Source of the DNA: Ficedula albicollis
Taxonomy: Eukaryota > Chordata > Aves > Passeriformes > Muscicapidae
DNA: 64,000 nt
Assembly (NCBI RefSeq): GCF_000247815.1
Contig: NC_021692.1
Location: 1,086,010 to 1,150,009 of the forward strand
Reading direction: 5' to 3'
Positions 26,100 to 61,381 of the stretch are shown here, piece after piece; within the stretch, counting starts at the first letter, position 1, and each line of letters begins with the position of its first letter. The position numbers and the translations under genes are program-made. Below the pieces are notes generated by a model. The model was not told where the DNA came from, did no database searches, and saw nothing but the letters and a program-made list of their open reading frames with translations.

Positions 26100-27725
26100 G
26101 GAATGGTCAGTGATGTGTCCCGGGGAATGGTCAGTGATGTGCTCAGCAATGGTCAGTGATGTGCTCAGCAATGGACAGTGATGGACACTCAGCAATGGTC
26201 AGTGATGTGCTCAGCAATGGACAGTGATGGACACTCAGCAATGGTCAGTGATGTGCTCAGCAATGGACAGTGATGGACACTCAGCAATGGTCAGTGATGT
26301 GCTCAGCAATGGACAGTGATGGACACTCAGCAATGGTCAGTGATGTGCTCAGCAATGGACAGTGATGGACACTCAGCAATGGTCAGTGATGTGCTCAGCA
26401 ATGGACAGTGATGGACACTCAGCAATGGTCAGTGATGTGCTCAGCAATGGACAGTGATGGACACTCAGCAATGGTCAGTGATGTGCTCAGCAATGGACAG
26501 TGATGGACACTCAGCAATGGTCAGTGATGTGCTCAGCAATGGACAGTGATGGACACTCAGCAATGGTCAGTGATGTGCTCAGCAATGGACAGTGATGGAC
26601 ACTCAGCAATGGTCAGTGATGTGCTCAGCAATGGACAGTGATGGACACTCAGCAATGGTCAGTGATGTGCTCAGCAATGGACAGTGATGGACACTCAGCA
26701 ATGGTCAGTGATGTGCTCAGCAATGGACAGTGATGGACACTCAGCAATGGTCAGTGATGTGCTCAGCAATGGACAGTGATGGACACTCAGCAATGGTCAG
26801 TGATGTGCTCAGCAATGGACAGTGATGGACACTCAGCAATGGTCAGTGATGTGCTCAGCAATGGACAGTGATGGACACTCAGCAATGGTCAGTGATGTGC
26901 TCAGCAATGGACAGTGATGGACACTCAGCAATGGTCAGTGATGTGCTCAGCAATGGACAGTGATGGACACTCAGCAATGGTCAGTGATGTGCTCAGCAAT
27001 GGACAGTGATGGACACTCAGCAATGGTCAGTGATGTGCTCAGCAATGGACAGTGATGGACACTCAGCAATGGTCAGTGATGTGCTCAGCAATGGACAGTG
27101 ATGGACACTCAGCAATGGTCAGTGATGTGCTCAGCAATGGACAGTGATGGACACTCAGCAATGGTCAGTGATGTGCTCAGCAATGGACAGTGATGGACAC
27201 TCAGCAATGGTCAGTGATGTGCTCAGCAATGGACAGTGATGGACACTCAGCAATGGTCAGTGATGTGCTCAGCAATGGACAGTGATGGACACTCAGCAAT
27301 GGTCAGTGATGTGCTCAGCAATGGACAGTGATGGACACTCAGCAATGGTCAGTGATGTGCTCAGCAATGGACAGTGATGGACACTCAGCAATGGTCAGTG
27401 ATGTGCTCAGCAATGGACAGTGATGGACACTCAGCAATGGTCAGTGATGTGCTCAGCAATGGACAGTGATGGACACTCAGCAATGGTCAGTGATGTGCTC
27501 AGCAATGGACAGTGATGGACACTCAGCAATGGTCAGTGATGTGCTCAGCAATGGACAGTGATGGACACTCAGCAATGGTCAGTGATGTGCTCAGCAATGG
27601 ACAGTGATGGACACTCAGCAATGGTCAGTGATGTGCTCAGCAATGGACAGTGATGGACACTCAGCAATGGTCAGTGATGTGCTCAGCAATGGACAGTGAT
27701 GGACACTCAGCAATGGTCAGTGATG
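26100..27725. repeat. 46-bp higher-order minisatellite, 34 units
   Basis: The unit is a 22+24 dimer: GGTCAGTGATGTGCTCAGCA AT then GGACAGTGATGGACACTCAG CAAT. GGTCAGTGATG starts at 26151 and recurs every 46 bases to 27715, exactly 34 steps. Interior units look identical. Two diverged monomers (TGTCCCGGGGAATGG) form the left edge. Confidence 0.97.
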
Positions 27726-30100
27726 GGTTGAACAGGGAGGGCTTGGCAGGGCTGGAGGTGCTCTGTGTGTTACCGTAATGTTTTTAGGCTGTGAAGTGTC
27801 TTCCCAAGGAAGGGAGCTTTTCCTGGGTGCCAGGAGAAGGTGGAGCTATCTGTGGTGGTCACTGAGCACCATCACAGGGCTCTGTTACTGCTGTGCTGGG
27901 AACAGGCTGGATTTAGCAGGGGGCTGTTCCTGTAAACTGCAGGAGCTGCAGTTCAGGGTGTTTGGAGCAGGGCACCTCCACCTCTGCTCCATCCAAGCTG
28001 AGCTCCAGCAGGCAGTGGAGGGCTGGTGTGCAGATGAAACCAGAAATGGAGGTAGTTAGCCATGCTCTGCCCAGATTCAAACCCCAGCAGCCATCCCAGG
28101 TAAAGCCTGGAAGGACATCCCAAGAGTGCATTGCACTGTTGGACGTTGCTGTGTGAAGCCCTGGACTGCCTGGGTGTGCCCACCAAAGTTCTCAGATCCC
28201 AGTTTGACTCTCTCTGTCTCACCCTTTTTTTATTTTTTTTATTTGGTATGTTGACGCTTGGGTGGCTGTTGACAACCTGGTTTTGCTTTCCCTGCTTGTG
28301 GTACTGGAGAGCAGAGCTGGTGGGGTCCATGATCCCTGCAGATGTGTCCAGAAATGCAGCACAGGGAGACAGCACAGACAGGCCAGGAACAGCTGCCAGC
28401 ACAGAGAGGCTTTTGCAGGGACAGTGGTAGGATTTGGTCTTCATTTCGAGGCAGGTTTTTAAAAACACATTTTGTTTCAATCAGTTCAGATTTGCTTCCT
28501 CAACAAACATATGCAAACCAAGTGTACAAAACCTCCCATGCATGGAGGATGTGCTGTGGATGTTGGGAGGAGGGTGCCCAGAGCAGCTGTGGCTGCCCCT
28601 GGATCCCTGGCAGTGCCCAAGGCCAGGTTGGATGGGGCTTGGAGCACCCTGGGACAGTGGAAGGTGTCCCTGCCATGGCAGGAGCTGGGAATGGGATGAG
28701 CTTTAAGGTCCCTCCACACCCAAACCATTCCACCACTCCAAATTCTGATCCACTCTCCTCCTCAGAAGCAAAAGCTCTGGAGACAAACTGGGATGTTCCT
28801 GATGCTGGGATGCAGCAGGGCTGAGAAGGAGGGCTGGCTTTGCTCTGTGGCATCACTTCCTCACTGTGCACCCAGGATAAATCTGGGATAAATCTGTGCT
28901 GCTGCATTCACTTATCCTGGCTGGGGAAGCTGCTCAGGGTGGGCTCGGGGTGGGGTTTCTCTGCTGCCAGCACAGATGGGCTGGGGAAGTGAGGGTTTCC
29001 TGGGGCAAAGCTTTTCTGAGGAAACCTCCTGCTGCAATCAGAGCCTCACATATGCATGCACTGCCCTGGGACTGCTGCCAGCACCCTGTGACACTGAGGT
29101 GCAGGGAGGTTTGGCTGGGAGCATCCAAGGAGAGGGTCCTGGGGAAGCAGAGGGGGGGCACAGCCCGTCCAGTGGCAGCCTGACACGGAGATCCTGGGGG
29201 GATAACTCTGTGTGTTTGTGTCCCTGCCTCCCACCTCCACATCCCTTGCTCAGAGATGGTTCCCAGGCCTGGAATGCCCATTCAGGCACTGGGAAAACAC
29301 CACAAATTTGTTGGAAAGGTGATTGGAAAAGCAGGGCTTGGTGAAGAGGCTGATTTCTGTCCCAGGGTGGGTGGTCAGTGCTGGGGGTGCACAGCTGGCT
29401 CTCACCCACACATCTGCAGCACAGCTTGCCAGGAAAAGCTTTAGGAAAGCTTTAGTGGGCACTTGGGGAGGAATGGGCAGCAGCTGGCAGTGCCTGGCCC
29501 TGGGAGGGTGCCAGGGCACACCCTCGGCTCTGCTCTGTGCTGGAGCCACTGCCCTCAGTCCTGGTCTCCCCCGACACACATCACAGCCATTTGCTGGGAA
29601 AACCCCACCTTTGGGCAGGTGGGTAATTAAAAAACCCCCAAGCAGTCCCTGTCCAGCAGCCTGAGGTGTTCGCCCTGAGCGCGGAGGTGGCAGTGTGGAA
29701 TTCCCAGCAGCACACAGAGACTCAGAAGGGTTTTCTGAGCTGCCTCCCACTTGTTAAAGGGCAGCTTGCTGCGGGTCCACCCAGGACTGCCCCTCAGACA
29801 GGGAGCTGGGCTGCCCCAAGGCCAGTCCAAGTAACCCAGGAGCAGAGGGGCCAGGCTCTCCCTTGTCTCTGCTCCTCCATCCCTGGCTGCACATTGCTGG
29901 AATATCTGCCAGTCGGTCCTCAGGCTGATTCCTGAGGGCTGTTGCGTGCAGCTGTTTGTTGTTTTTTTATTTGACTTCGCAAAATTTTGCTTTTTATCAC
30001 CAAGTGGAGGATGGAGCCTGGAAGTCAGAGCTGCTGGCCACTGACCTGCTGGCCCAGCTGCCAGGTGCTCCAGCCAGGGCTCCAGTGCTGGCACAGACGG
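27726..30100. other. NBL1-HTR6 intergenic interval
   Basis: Contains one CR1 tail. Otherwise GC-rich noncoding DNA with no recognised gene. Confidence 0.5.
28560..28740 (+). mobile_element. CR1 LINE tail, sense
   Basis: GGATGGGGCTTGGAGCACCC then GGGACAGTGGAAGGTGTCCC and a CCCAAACCATTC terminus: the classic avian CR1 3' end. Confidence 0.9.
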
Positions 30101-31219
30101 CAGGCACGGCAGGGCACGGGGCTGTCTCTTTAAGGCAGAAGCGGGAACTCTCTGGCTGCCACTTTGCGGAGTTTAGCCCAGATCCCCGTTTTCATTAGCG
30201 CTTCATTTCATCTCCTCCTCTCCCCCCCCAGCCCCACCTCCTCGATCAGCATTTCTGCATCCTCTGTGAGCACCCACAGCAGCAGGTGGACGTCGGGCTG
30301 GCAGCTGCACACACCCACTCTCACACCTCCCTGCGGGCTGCACGCTCCTCTGCCGCGGGAGAAATCCCTTCCACACTCCGGATCTCCCTCCTGCCGGGAG
30401 CAGCATCCCGGTCCTCCTGAGGCTGCTCTGCCGCTCCTGGCGGCTCCCGCTGCGGCACGGAGGAGCTCTGGGACCCCGAGGACAGAGCTCTGCAGGGAGC
30501 CCAGCTCAGCTGGGGGGCGACGGCTGAGCCTGGGGGGGCTGGAGCATCATCCCCAGCATCTGGAGCATCCTGGAGTCCATCCGCAGCATCCAGGGTATCC
30601 TGGTACAGAGCAGCCCTGGCATCTGGAATATCCTGGTACAGAGCAGCCTGGCATCTGGAATATCCTGGTACAGAGCAGCCCTGGCATCTGGAATATCCTG
30701 GGTACAGAGCATCCCCAGCATCTGGAATATCCTGGGTACATAGCATCCTCAGCATCTGGAATATCCTGGTACAGAGCAGCCCTGGCATCTGGAATATCCT
30801 GGGTACAGAGCACCCTCAGCATCTGAAGTATCCTGAGTGCAGAGCATCCAGAGCACCTCAGTGTTGTATTATTCCCTGGTCCAGTGCATCCAGAGCATCA
30901 GGGTATCCAAAGCATCCTGCCATCCCTGGCATCCTGAGAGCCCTGCCATCCAGCTCGTCCCCAGCAGCCAGAAGCAGCATCCAGGGACATCCCAGAGCAG
31001 GGGGATTTCCAGGCACGAGGAACTGCTGTGAGTAATGGGGAGGGAACCTTGGTCCTGCTGATCGGCTCCAGGGAATGTCACTGTGCTGTGAGCGCCGGTG
31101 AAGAGAGAGAGTGGGGGAAGAGAGGGAGGACAGACACAGAGCAGGCAGAGATGATCCTCCTCACTTAGCACAGGCCACGTCAGAGAAGGTCCCCAGCCCC
31201 AGCCCTGCCCCGGCTCCTC
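30100..31219 (+). promoter_or_regulatory. HTR6: HTR6 upstream region with CpG-rich block (putative promoter/5' UTR)
   Basis: The interval holds a CpG-enriched block at about 30340-30540 and a ~35-bp minisatellite (30545-30850) upstream of the HTR6 start. A TATA-less CpG promoter for HTR6 is plausible here, but no transcription start can be fixed from sequence alone. Positional inference only. Confidence 0.35.
30545..30850 (+). repeat. ~34-36-bp minisatellite upstream of HTR6
   Basis: About eight imperfect copies of a unit like CATCTGGAATATCCTGGTAC followed by AGAGCAGCCCTGG. Copies differ by small substitutions and by GG/GGG length in CCTGG(G)TAC. The array continues more diffusely (CATCC/GCATC motifs) to about 30980. 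Confidence 0.85.
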
Positions 31220-31942
31220 ATGGAGGGGCACCGGGGGGCCCCCAACGCCAGCGTGCTGGGGGAGCACTCCCTGCTCGTGGGCAGCAGCTGGGTGGCCGCC
31301 TTCCTCTGCTTTATCATCCTGCTGACCACGGCGGGCAACTTCCTCCTCATCCTCCTCATCATCACGCAGCGCTCCCTCCGCAACACCTCCAACTATTTCC
31401 TGGTGTCGCTGTTCATGTCGGACCTGATGGTGGGGCTGGTGGTGATGCCCCCGGCCATGCTGAACCAGCTCTACGGCCGCTGGGTGCTGCGGGGGGACTT
31501 CTGCTCCCTCTGGGCCTCCTTCGACGTCATGTGCTGCAGCGCCTCCATCCTCAACCTGTGCGTCATCAGCCTGGACCGCTACCTGCTGATCACGTCCCCG
31601 CTGCGCTACAAGCTGCGCATGACGTCCTGCAGGGCGCTGGGCCTCGTCCTGGCCACCTGGAGCCTGGCTGCGCTGGCCTCCTTCCTGCCCATCAGGATGG
31701 GCTGGCACCAGCTGGAGCTGGAGCTGCGGCCCCTGAACGTCACGGGGCAGGGGGACGAGGAGCAGTGCCGGCTGCTGGTCAGCCTGCCCTACGCCCTGGT
31801 GGCCTCCTGCCTCACCTTCTTCCTGCCCTCCGCCGCCATCTCCTTCACCTACTGCCGCATCCTGCTGGCGGCCCGCAGGCAGGCCGTGCAGGTGGCTTCC
31901 CTGGCCTCCAACGTGGCCGCCGCCGAGGAGGCCACTGCACAG
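31220..31942 (+). CDS. HTR6: HTR6 coding exon 1
   Basis: Encodes residues 1-241: the N-terminus, TM1-TM5 and the start of intracellular loop 3, ending GCACAG|GTAAGG. The start ATG (CTCATGG, purine at +4) is the first in frame that gives an N-terminus of plausible length before TM1 (about residues 24-49). The exon is markedly GC-rich compared with its flanks. Confidence 0.96.
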
Positions 31943-34272
31943 GTAAGGTGCCCACAGGGACGTTGCTGTGGCAGACCCCACAATTTGGGTGCCTGGGCTG
32001 TTTCTGCCTCCTGGATGGCCTCGGGGTAGGAGCCAGCTTTGACAACCGCAGGGAGGGAGATTTTGGGCGACATCCCCCCTCCCTGACATCCTGTGAGGTG
32101 CCCCATGCCTTGTCCCAGCAATGGAGAGCTCTGAAGCTGCTCATGAGCACAGAGACAGCGTGAGCAGAAGCAGAGAAATAAATAAGATTCAGGCAAAAAT
32201 GCTCAGCAGTGCAAAATAAACGGTTTCGCCCCCTTCTTGGCTGGCGTCATCCTCGAGGGGATTTAATCTTATCTGACTTTCCACTCGTAAATCTTGGCCG
32301 TGGTGGGTGTGAGACATATGGGGGAGAAGGATTTTAACTAATAGCAAATGCCAAATTCCCGAGAGCACCTTATTTTGAACAGAAGCTTCTATTTTTGTTA
32401 CCTGCTCTATAACAGGAGCTGCCAAACCCCTCCTCGTGCGCTCGCCGGTGGAACCGGAGTGTGTGGGTTTTATAACAAAAACGTGGCTGCACTTGTTTGT
32501 ATTTCTCCAGGAGAAGGTAATTGCCACTAAATCTAACAGCTTTAATTCCCTGTAATAGGCTTTATTGACCTCATATCCTACAGGGAAAAGGCAAACTTAA
32601 TTGCCTTTAAATACCTTGATTTAGTTTGTTCTCTCCAAGAGCAGAGCCAGGACTCCAGCCAGCTCCCCCACACATAACAAGCCAGACGGTCAAAAGGAAA
32701 AGGAGAATTAAATAAATATCATAAAGTGTTTATTTTCTCACAGGATGCCAGGATTTGGGACTCCACAGAGTCAGGGGATGTTCAGGGGCTTTGCTGTGCC
32801 ATGGAAGAGCAGCATCTAGCCCCCTGTCATTCAGCTGAGGCCCAAGAGGTCCCTTGAAGCCCCAAACTGGCTGAGGAACAAGGTGTCAGGCAGGGAACCC
32901 TCAAATTTCATCTTTTAACCTTTTTCATCTTCATCTCATTTTAGAGATTTTTGTTCTCTTTTTGGGCCAGAAGCTGAGTTGCAACAGGGCATCATTTAAT
33001 TTCAGGGGAGGGCTGAGATAATCACTTAATTTTAGATTGCAGGACGAGATGGAGGGCTGGGTTATGGTGTTTGGAGGCTGAAATGTTTCATGTCCTGCTT
33101 TTAAAATCGTAATTAGTTTGCTGCTGTAATCAGCAGCTGGAGCTGCCTGTTTAGGGCAGGGTTTATCCTCACATAGACTGAGCTGGGCTTTTTCTCTAAA
33201 GAGCAGCCTAAAGACAAACACCCTAATTTACAGTAAATAAAATCATACTCTCAGTGTTGAGGGCTTCTATTGCTTCCCATTCCTAATTTGTGCTTTGGGG
33301 CTTGTGGTGCGTGCCCAGCTCCTGCCCCTCGGAGAAGGGAATTACTGGCAGGGTTTTTTGCAGGATCTGGAGCACCAAATGCCACTGTTCTTGGGCAGAG
33401 GCCAGTGCTGATGCTGGGGAGAGTTGCCCACCACTCCCTGTCTCTGGCCACAGGTGCCACGTGCCCCGAGCCAGCCCCTGGGCAGCAGTGAGAGCAGGAG
33501 GTTCACCAACAAGCACAGCAAGAAGGCTCTGAAGGCCAGCCTGACCCTGGGCATCCTCCTGGGCATGTTCTTCGTGGCCTGGCTGCCCTTCTTCGTCACC
33601 AATGTGGCTCAGGTAAGAGCCTGTGGGGGATTTAGGTTGGGATTTCCAGAAGTTTTCCCTTTGGAATACACTGGGATCCATTGGAGGCACCAGGAGGTCT
33701 TGCTGGACCTCTGGGACCAAGGATACAATTCCCCAGGGAGCCAACAGCAAGGAGAAAGCTCCTCAAAAGGGATCTGAAGGTTTCCTTTGAAAGGGGAGTG
33801 TTGGTGTGCCTGGAAGCCCCTCTGGGCTGGGGCTGAGGTGGAGGCTGCTGATCCTGCTAATCCTGCCGTGTCCCCCCAGGCGGTTTGTGGCTGCGTCCCG
33901 GCCGGATTCTTCGACGTGCTCACCTGGCTGGGCTACTGCAACAGCACCATGAACCCCATCATCTACCCCCTGTTCATGAGGGACTTCAAGAGAGCCATGG
34001 GCAGGTTCCTGCCCTGCTGCCGGCGCCCGGCGGAGCCGCGGCCCAGCGCCGTCTCCCTGTCCATGAGGAACTCGCCCAGCGGGCCCCGCGCCGCCGCCTC
34101 CCTCAGGAACGTGCTCAGCCTGCAGGCTGACACCGGCTCCGGGGGCTCCGGGGCAGCAGGGAGCCAGCCCAGGCTGCTGCCAGCCCCGCCGGGCCCTGCT
34201 GCTCGCCCCGCCAGCCTCTGGGACACCGAGCCCCCCGACACCGAGCGGCAGCTCGGCACCCCCGTGGCCTGA
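31220..34272 (+). CDS. HTR6: 5-hydroxytryptamine receptor 6 (complete, 3 coding exons)
   Basis: The exons 31220-31942, 33454-33612 and 33880-34272 join in phase 0 to give 424 residues (human 440). Known role: a Gs-coupled, cAMP-raising serotonin GPCR of neurons at the plasma membrane. Seen: seven hydrophobic segments. Class A landmarks are N40 (1.50), D68 (2.50), amine-binding D102 (3.32), DRY at 119-121, W147, P203, W284-L-P286 and N319-P-I-I-Y323. C95 and C183 can form the conserved disulfide. Sequons are N9 in the N-terminus and N173 in extracellular loop 2. FDVMCCSASILNL and LVSLFMSDLMVGLVVMPPAM are strongly 5-HT6-like. The short third intracellular loop carries both introns' junction region (Q241|V242). 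The C-terminal tail is Gly/Ser/Pro-rich and divergent. Identification by homology is very secure. Confidence 0.97.
31943..33453 (+). other. HTR6: HTR6 intron 1
   Basis: A 1.5-kb GT-AG intron inside the third intracellular loop. The middle (32170-32760) is AT-richer than the exons; no repeats recognised. Confidence 0.85.
33454..33612 (+). CDS. HTR6: HTR6 coding exon 2
   Basis: The acceptor TGGCCACAG precedes GTG-CCA-CGT-GCC. The exon encodes residues 242-294, the end of intracellular loop 3 (NKHSKKALKASLTLG) and TM6 with FFVAWLPFF, ending GCTCAG|GTAAGA. The human receptor has FFVTWLPFF here. Confidence 0.96.
33880..34272 (+). CDS. HTR6: HTR6 coding exon 3
   Basis: The acceptor TCCCCCCAG precedes GCG-GTT-TGT. 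The exon encodes TM7 with CNSTMNPIIYPLFMRDFKRA and a ~95-residue cytoplasmic tail rich in Pro, Ser, Gly and Ala, ending in TGA at 34270-34272. Helix 8 (FMRDFKRAMGRFLPCC) ends in a Cys pair that could be palmitoylated (inference). Confidence 0.96.
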   Translation, partial: AVCGCVPAGFFDVLTWLGYCNSTMNPIIYPLFMRDFKRAMGRFLPCCRRPAEPRPSAVSLSMRNSPSGPRAAASLRNVLSLQADTGSGGSGAAGSQPRLLPAPPGPAARPASLWDTEPPDTERQLGTPVA

Positions 34273-35161
34273 GCGGGCACACGCGGATGGGGGTGCTGCA
34301 GGGGTCCCCCAGGAGCCCCACACAAACCCTCTGGGAGCTGATTTGCCACAAGCCATCTCCCAAATTCTCTGTTCCAGCACACGGAGCAGCTCATGGAGGG
34401 GACAGTGGCCCCGGGCACTGTCGCAAGGAGGATCAAACTGTGCCAAGCCAGCTGTTGCTGCTGAATTAACCTGCCTTGTCTCTCTCTCTTCCATGCCTCC
34501 TGTGCTCGCAGTCACCATCCCCTAACCCTTCCTGTGGCCTTTCCATCTCTGGTGAGTCTGAACCTCAGATTCCAGACTCTCTGTCTCCCTAACTTCAAAC
34601 CAAGGCTTGGTTTTCACACACAGAGCTCAGCAAATCTCCTCCCAGCGCACCGAGGGGAGTGGAGGAAAAACATCCTGTGGCTCATGGACAAGAGGTCTGG
34701 AGCTGCTTCAGCAGGAACACTGAGGTTTGGGGTGCTTCAGCCATGGAGCATCACGTTTCCCTGGAGCTGGATCTCCTCACTGGAGTTGTGTCTGTCTCAG
34801 GTTCCTGTCACTCAGACACTCCAGCTCGGAGGCGTGGCCGTGTCCTGTCCTGCAGAGCTGCACTGCAGGGGCTGAATTGGGTGCAGGATGTCCAACAGTG
34901 ATTTCTGGGTGCTCAGTGGGGGTGTGCCGTGCAGTCATGGTGGCTCTGTGGGTAGTAATGGGATCTGCTCCTCCCACAGGCTCCATCCCACAGCTTCCCA
35001 CTCCTGGCACAGAACCATCTCACCTCCCTCTGACAATCTATCATGTCCTCGATGATGCAATTAGAAACTTTCCCCCTCTTCAAATAAGAATCTAAAGGAA
35101 TATTGTATTTTAAATGACAATGCCAGCCCCCTCTCCAGCGCCATAAGCAGAGGGAACACTG

Positions 35162-35200
35162 AATAAATGTGACAAGTGGGCACTTCAAAAAGTCAATAAA
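35162..35200 (+). terminator. HTR6: Candidate HTR6 poly(A) signals
   Basis: Two AATAAA hexamers (35162-35167 and 35195-35200) lie about 890-925 bases after the HTR6 stop. They are the first plus-strand canonical hexamers I noticed downstream. Assignment is positional inference. Confidence 0.45.
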
Positions 35201-35204
35201 ACAA

Positions 35205-35210
35205 TTTATT
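35205..35210 (-). terminator. TMCO4: Candidate TMCO4 distal poly(A) signal
   Basis: TTTATT on the plus strand is AATAAA on the minus strand. It is about 2.56 kb past the TMCO4 stop and only 4 bases from the plus-strand AATAAA assigned to HTR6. A nearer ATTAAA variant (minus, 36991-36996) is an alternative site about 770 bases after the stop. Confidence 0.35.
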
Positions 35211-37144
35211 TTAGTAAATTCTCCCCCAAGTGCCTTTGGGCTGGCAGTTGGCTGCTGTGCCCTCCCTGGACCCTTCACTCCAAGCCTTCTGCCTAATTCC
35301 AAGACTGTTCTGGACCTCCCTGATACCCAAACAGACACAGAGCATCCCCTGGACACGGGATGCTGGAAGCAGCAGCCACATGCCAGGCCACTTTCAGGTT
35401 TCTTTCCACATTGTCCACGGATGTTCCTGAACTGAACAGGAGTTTGTATGACCAACGCAGCATTTCTTAGCCACAGGATGAGTGACCAGGACACACCGAG
35501 GGCTGAGCACAGGCTCAAACCTCAAACTGTTCTATGCATCTTGCCACAGATGGAGCTTGGGGCTGGTGTTGAGCACCCAGATCAAGATGTGCATCTTCCC
35601 ATAATGGCTTTATATAAATACAAGTTGTATTACAATCAGAGTTAAAAGGAGCAGAAAAAGGCACTGTGGAGTCTGGAAGTTTGTTAAGTACCAAATCAGC
35701 CTCGGGAGATGGACAGAGAGAAAGGGAGAGTCACCTCTTCAAGCCAAACTTCAAAAGCAATAATTCCTTACTGTCTCATGCAGGCAGTTCTGTGGAATTA
35801 GGTGTTTGCTTGTGGACAAACCCTTGGATGAGCAGAGAAATCCCATCCCACCCCTGCAGCCAACAGCACCAGCACCAGCTGGCAGAACAGCCCCGTCCCT
35901 GTGGGATCCCACAGCCAGCCCCTGCCATCCCCAGAGTGAGGCACTGCTCCAGGTCACAGCTGGGCAGGTCTGAGCCCCCTGGCATGCTGGATTTAGGGAG
36001 AGGAACTGCCAGGCACTGTATCCAAACCATGGTGCTTTGCTGGGTCACAGCATCATCCCCAAACCCAGCTGTGTCTGACTCCGAGTCAGGTAAGGTTTGC
36101 AGGAGGCTGGGAATGGAAGGAGAGGGGGGATTAATGTGGCTGCTGGGTCAGCAGGGAGGAGGAGGAGGGTGAGAACCCTGGTGAACCAAAATTGGAAGTT
36201 GGAATCCCAATATTTCCCCTCTCATGAGTCAATAGGACCCCCCAGATGGGGATGGGAGGGTTTGAACCCACCCTTGTGGCAAAGCATAAAACCCCAGAGG
36301 TGACCAGAAGGGGGTTACCCACCTGCCACACTCCTACCAGATGCACTTGCCTGGGCTCAGCAGCAAAACAGGCCAGAAAAGGGGCTTTTATGGAAGATGT
36401 GGAACATTCCCACAGGGTTCTGGAGCTGTGCTGGCAGAGGATGTAGAGCTGGGTTCTTCCCTCTGCTCTGAGGCTGGGGATGAAGAGAGTGGAGCCAATC
36501 CACTTGTATGGAAGGAGGCAGAAATCAAACAGGTCCATGCGTATCCTGTGCCAAATATTGGTTTTGTTCTAAGCCAATTAAAAAATTTGTCTGGATGGGA
36601 CTTTTAAGGCTGGAGATGTCTGTGGGACACAAAAGGAAAGTCTCAGTGGCTTGGAAAGCCCGGGAGGAATTTTCATAAACCATCCAAAAGTCTCTTGGTT
36701 TTCCTGCTGCTTTCAACCAGGGTCTCAAACATGTTCCTAACAGGAATAGGGCCTCCAACACCCACCAACCCCAACCTGGAGACAGGAAAACAGTCTTGGA
36801 GATGGGAAAGTGCCTGAACCCTGGCAGCAAACCTGCAACAGGCAGGGGAAGGAAGCCTGGCAGCCCCAGCCTTTCCCCTCCTGGTCAGCAGAGCTGGAGA
36901 GCAGATGTGGATCCACCTGGAGTGGGGCAGGTAGAGCCTGGAACACACCTGAGATCCTCAAACCAAACTCATCTCTGATGGAAAAATGTTTTTAATTTCC
37001 TAGTAGTGACCCTCTGTGAAATGCTTCAAATCCCCTCAGAGCCACCTGCTTCCCCCAGTCACAGCAGGGACACGGTGCTGAGGGGTGCAGCTGCTTCCTG
37101 CAAGAATTTGGATGGGATCTGCCTTGGATTCCTCAGGAGCAGTG

Positions 37145-37420
37145 GAGCCTCAGGCAGGAGTCAGCCCCCAGTGCAGCCTCAGGCAGGAGTCAGCCCTCAG
37201 TGCAGCCCCAGGCAGGAGTCAGGCCTCTGTTGCCTCAGGGAGCTGCTGTGAGCAGCCCTCAGGCAGGAGTCAGCCCTTGCAGCCTCAGGCAGGAGTCAGC
37301 CCCCAGTGCAGCCTCAGGCAGGAGTCAGCCCCCAGTGCAGCCTCAGGCAGGAGTCAGCCCCCAGTGCAGCCTCAGGCAGGAGTCAGCCCCCAGTGCAGCC
37401 TCAGGCAGGAGTCAGCCCTC
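37145..37420. repeat. 29-bp minisatellite downstream of TMCO4 stop
   Basis: About nine copies of CCTCAGGCAGGAGTCAGCCC plus CCAGTGCAG. A longer composite block (GTCAGGCCTCTGTTGCCTCA plus GGGAGCTGCTGTGAGCAGC) occurs at both ends (37218 and 37440). It lies in the probable TMCO4 3' UTR or intergenic interval. Confidence 0.9.
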
Positions 37421-37487
37421 AGTGCAGCCCCAGGCAGGAGTCAGGCCTCTGTTGCCTCAGGGAGCTGCTGTGAGCAGCTGCTCCAAG

Positions 37488-37655
37488 TGCTCTGATCCAG
37501 TGCCACGCAGTGCCTCACTCTGATCCAGTGCCACACCCTGATCCAGTGCCACACCAGTGCCACACCCTGATCCAGTGCCACACCAGTGCCACACCCTGAT
37601 CCAGTGCCACACCAGTGCCACACTCTGATCCAGTGCCACACCAGTGCCACGCTTT
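37488..37655. repeat. Short tandem repeat (GATCCAGTGCCACACCAGTG-type)
   Basis: Repeated TGATCCAGTGCCACACC and AGTGCCACACCC words with a period of about 29 bp, partly overlapping in composition with the neighbouring 29-bp array. No coding sense. Confidence 0.85.
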
Positions 37656-37767
37656 TCTCTGGAGGGGCTGGAAACTGTGGCTGCAGCTCTGCCAGCTCCA
37701 TCCTCTGGGGATCCCAGTGCCACAGATGTGCTGACAGTGGTTTTCGTGCTGGCTGAGCAGCTCTGCC

Positions 37768-61381
<23,614 letters not shown>

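Noticed and set aside
31111..32163. 350-codon frame overlapping HTR6 exon 1 and a 406-codon frame opposite it
   Set aside because: Shadows of the GC-rich HTR6 exon in other frames; no family resemblance, whereas the HTR6 frame has all GPCR landmarks.
36225..36300. tRNA-like GGTTTGAACCC motif
   Set aside because: A T-arm-like word is present, but neither strand gives a matching acceptor stem, D-arm and anticodon arm at proper distances.
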